Below, in pieces: positions 60,373 through 64,000 of a stretch of DNA of 64,000 nt (its first letter is position 1; every line of letters begins with the position of its first letter). The notes beneath the pieces were generated by a model. It saw only the letters and a list, made by a program, of their open reading frames with translations. It was not told the origin of the DNA and did no database searches. A program made the position numbers and the translations under genes. This DNA comes from Clavelina lepadiformis (Eukaryota > Chordata > Ascidiacea > Aplousobranchia > Clavelinidae): the NCBI RefSeq assembly GCF_947623445.1, contig NC_135243.1, positions 3,226,501 to 3,290,500 of the forward strand, in the 5' to 3' direction.

Positions 60373-62720
60373 GGCAGAGGTAAGAAATTGAAGCTGCGTG
60401 AGGCCATTTGCTTTAAACGTTGATATAACCCTATGGCAGAATACGTTTTTATATTTATTGTAGTTCAGGTACTTGCTTATCTACTGTGTCTACCTAACCA
60501 TGAGGTCTGAGAACACGACAGGGTAACGCAGCAAGAACGCGTAAGAAAATCGTGGCCTCATCCGGATCCTGTAAAACCCACCCAGCGCCACAGACATCGT
60601 CATTGACTCGAGAGTTTTACGTAGTTTTAATTCAGTAGTTTAATAGTACTGGTTTGCTGCCATGCTGGCGATGTAAGTTTGAATTTATTTCAACTTTTAT
60701 CCATTGTTCTCCATTCTCTTTTGTCCAAATTGACGATATTTGTTTGAATCTGTTTCACGACTTTTCTCCATTGATGGCTGCCGGTCGACAGGATTGGAAT
60801 CCGGTTGTTATTGTTGGAAAACAGCTTTTTTAACGCTTTTCCTTGGTTGGATTGTACCTTGGTCGCCTTTGGCAGGTTTATGTTGTTTTGTTGACTATAC
60901 CTTGTGGAAAGGTGAGAGTTGGAGTACGCTTCCTTTGTTAATTGGCAAACAGACGTTCGCATGTTTTTTGTAGCTACCTAGTGCAGTGTATATCGTCTTG
61001 GTTGGAAACCTTTAAGTATGCCTACCAATGAAGACGATTACCTTTGATTTTTTTTGCTTCTTGTCCTTTTTTTGTTGGAGTAAAGGATCATCTCCTGATC
61101 AGTGAGCACAGCCCAGTTGTACCAGTCCTTGTCATCTAAGCCAATAGGATCAGGTTTATTTGTGTTAGCCTGGTGGCGTTATCAAGATGTTTCTTGTCTA
61201 GCATTAAGCTTTCCAACATCACTTACTTGAAAACAGAGGTAGTTATAAGGATGGTGTATTCTATATCTGACATCTGCTTAACGAAGATGGCTCGTGATAA
61301 TAAATTACTTTATAACACGTTGTCTCTTTGCTTTATTGCATTTATGTTGCCCATGCACTTTAAATTGTAATTTGATTTTTATGTAGTCTACACAATTTTG
61401 TGAACTCGTGTCATGCCATATATTCTGGTGACTCCGACGACAAGTTGTTGAAGATGTCCTATCTCCAAGATATGCAAAACAACTTTTCAATTTTATCTCA
61501 AGGCCACGCCCAGGTTGCTCTTTCGCCGCTTGCCCTGGCCATAATTTTACCTGTGATTTGGCTTTTCGCGTGTCTGAGCCACCTCGGGCTGATATAGATC
61601 TTGAAATCCTTTTGTTTGGTTTCTGCGGTGATTCCTTGCTTGATTTGCCGCAAAATTTAATTCACCCTCCTACACAGCGTCACTCTGTCCAGTTTTCATC
61701 CGAGAACCCGTTTCTTCTAGACGTTCAGTTCAACCCACTCAGTCATTTTCCGGAAACCAAAACCGTGAAACTCCCGTCGTTCTGACCAGAGCGCTTTCAT
61801 TTCTTCTCCTTCGAAGAAATTTGCTGAAAACGAAGGTCATTTGCAAGATATTTCATCCTAGATACAGCATCTTGGATTTTTGTCCTATGTCGGTAGGCTT
61901 TTAGCTTTGAAACGCCTGATTTTCGATGGAATATTTTTAAAGCGGTAACACGGTGATTGTGACGAACAGCGCACGCAAAGCGTCGTTCAACAAGATGACA
62001 GTGGCTACACTACATTCAATCAAGATAACTGTAAAAGCATAAGCTATCATGCTATTTTAAGTAAAGTTCGTCCATTTAAATGCAGTTACTAATGTAGGCC
62101 TAATGTTCATTTTGTTTTTGAGTGTTTTCATTTTTAATTACAACTGTTACAACATAAGGTGTTACAACTTTACATTGGTTTACTTTACATTGCTGTTTCA
62201 GAGTGTAAAGCGTAGACATCTTACATTGCGGGATCACTCCTTATGCAAGTGATTTTGTTGGGTTTTGGTAAATATAAATGCCATTGTAGTTGTCTGAACA
62301 ATCGTAATTCTCTCCATGGAGCAGAAATATTGATGAAAGGGAGCTAAGAACGGTGCAAAAATTCAACATCTATCAAGTTGAAAACTAAAGAAATTTTTAA
62401 AAAGTAATGAAATTGTTAAGTCGAAGTTTTTAAAAGGTATTTGTTGTCTGATTCAGAATTTTTAGGGGTGGTCCTAAACGTTTGACCGCGAATGTACAGT
62501 AAGATTTAGGTTAGATTCGTTAGAAGGTAGATTTAGGTTAGGCTTATTATGTTTTAAATCTAAGTTTATAGGTTAACAAGAATCTGTGAAAAAGAGCAAA
62601 GCTTCGAACACACGATTTTTTCCGATGAAATAGCGGCAGCCAAGCTTTTTTCACAAAGGGCCAGATAATTTAATCAGAGAACTGACGATCGCGCGCCGGA
62701 CTCCAATAAGCAGACAGACT
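60373..62720. other. Intergenic region, nothing recognised
   Basis: Several 60-90 codon frames on both strands (for example 60690-60962 minus, 61558-61785 plus) have no family resemblance or splice context. The A/T-run texture and isolated frames suggest old repeat debris. Just before the long repeat the unit CAGACTCCAATAAG is itself repeated about three times (62696-62740). Confidence 0.4.
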
Positions 62721-64000
62721 CCAATAAGGCAGACTCCAATAAGCCATTGGCAGATGATGATGATGATTATGATGATGATGTGACGTTTTAGCGCTGAGGC
62801 AAAGTTAAATCGTGGAGCTCCATTGACACCACGTCATAGTTATTCTGAAACAGCGGCGTAACCTAGGTTTTAGCCGCCCTGCGCTAAAGCAAAACATATC
62901 GCCCCATTCCCGAAGCCATATTTTGAATTTCGTAGAAAGTTGAAAGCTTTTAAAGGCTGGTTGACCATCAAGGCCAAAACGCGAGGGACGCAAATTTTTT
63001 TATTTTTACACCTAACATAGGCCTAAAAGGAAGAAGCTTTGGTCGATACTTCCGCTCCGCAATGGATGTCTTTGGAGTTCTCATACTGAAAGAGGAAATT
63101 TTTGAGATCTTACAAAAACAAACGTATCAATTATTATGCATCCAGGACCCGCCGAGTTTCGCTTTTCACCTTAACTGGCCATCATGAAAAGGTCGGGATA
63201 TAACTGCCAGTTTTTCGCTGCGCAAGAGAATCAACTTTCCTGGAGAGTTTTCAATTGCACCTCAATAGGTTTATTTCAAGTGCGTGTGCTCGCTAATGTT
63301 GCACGAAATTATAAATAATTACGCAACCAACGTAACCACGTAACGGAGCTCCTGTTACAAACGTTTGGTACAAATTACGTTATTTCGCAAACTACTTTTT
63401 GGTACATTCTATGCACACAAACCATCGATAGCTTTTATCTGTTTGCATTCTCTGCGTAAATGCGATTGAAATGCGACATCTGCACTCGGTTCTTTGCCCA
63501 CTTTGCCGTTTTTTCAAAGCCGGGCAATAGCAGAAAACAATGTTGGTGATGTTTCGTCATAACCGTCCTTTGATAACTATTGATACAACCATAAACCGAG
63601 TATGAAAGTATGGCAGTGACCCTGATAAGCTGTTAAAGTGATATCAGACTGCACAAAGCCCACGACAAATATCGCTTTCACGTCTCATGCAAAAGTAGAT
63701 CACACACGACATCGACAAACTTACGAGTCTCGATACAATGATGTCAGCTTAAAAACAAAGCCTTTATATCGAACCTCTAAAACAAGGTTCTGACGTGCTG
63801 CTGTGCATTGTGTTGCGTATTAAGTTGTATCCTTTTCACCGTTTTGTTGTTGAATTAGTCTCAAAGGTATAATTTTTAGTCACTACATAAAATGATGTTC
63901 TTACAGCAGTCCATAAACCTAGCGTTGCTTGTGCAAAAAAAGAGCGATCGAAGAGCGAATAATCCCTAAAAGGGAGCGCGGGCGTGGTTCCGTTCCGACG
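62721..64000. repeat. Long ORF-less repeat, copy 2 (cut by window end)
   Basis: Direct copy of 19328-20735, very similar over its length. It lacks the 219-bp insertion of copy 1 (empty site near 62970). It has about 80 extra bases near 63160-63240 (GCTTTTCACCTTAACTGGCC...) absent from copy 1. It contains the GAT microsatellite at about 62752-62780 and continues beyond the window. Confidence 0.82.

Noticed and set aside
1-64000. CRISPR arrays, bacterial operons, prophage
   Set aside because: Spliced genes, animal protein families and hAT-type transposons show this is eukaryotic nuclear DNA; no spaced-repeat arrays were seen.

Overview
This is about 64 kb of AT-rich animal nuclear DNA. It has short exons with GT-AG introns, many small DNA transposons and no prokaryotic features. 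A CRF-family class B GPCR points to a bilaterian. The strong excess of the palindrome TGACGTCA, the short introns and the NLR type make a tunicate-like marine invertebrate my best guess, but the species is not proven. Most single open frames are not genes; the real genes were rebuilt from splice sites and codon phase.

Layout: 1-1.3 kb, tandem repeat of a roughly 0.7 kb unit. 3.5-9.4 kb (minus), decayed copy A of 5-oxoprolinase (OPLAH). 11.65-16.1 kb (minus), ten-exon CRF-receptor-like GPCR, complete except for one in-frame TAG. 19.3-20.7 kb, one copy of a long ORF-less repeat whose second copy runs off the right edge of the window. 22.2-41.8 kb (minus), a 22-exon gene for a TIR-NACHT-LRR immune-receptor-like protein of about 1,248 residues; all exon phases agree and I see no break. 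42.0-43.2 kb, GC-rich degenerate minisatellite just upstream of that gene. 47.9-57.4 kb (minus), OPLAH copy B, longer than A but also carrying lesions. 57.9-64 kb, hAT element, transposon relics and repeat copy 2.

OPLAH-A and OPLAH-B, with their upstream flanks, form a direct segmental duplication bracketing the GPCR and the NLR gene. Several hAT-like elements are present in only one copy and have clean 8-bp target duplications, so they inserted after the duplication.

The most interesting locus is the NLR gene. Its N-terminal third is made of small phase-1 exons without a known domain, followed by a TIR domain that keeps the glutamate used by NAD-cleaving TIRs, then a NACHT NTPase and LRRs. 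The TIR coding sequence is split by a 3.98 kb intron holding two related transposons in opposite orientation. A 123-nt linker exon is duplicated on either side of the TIR exons.
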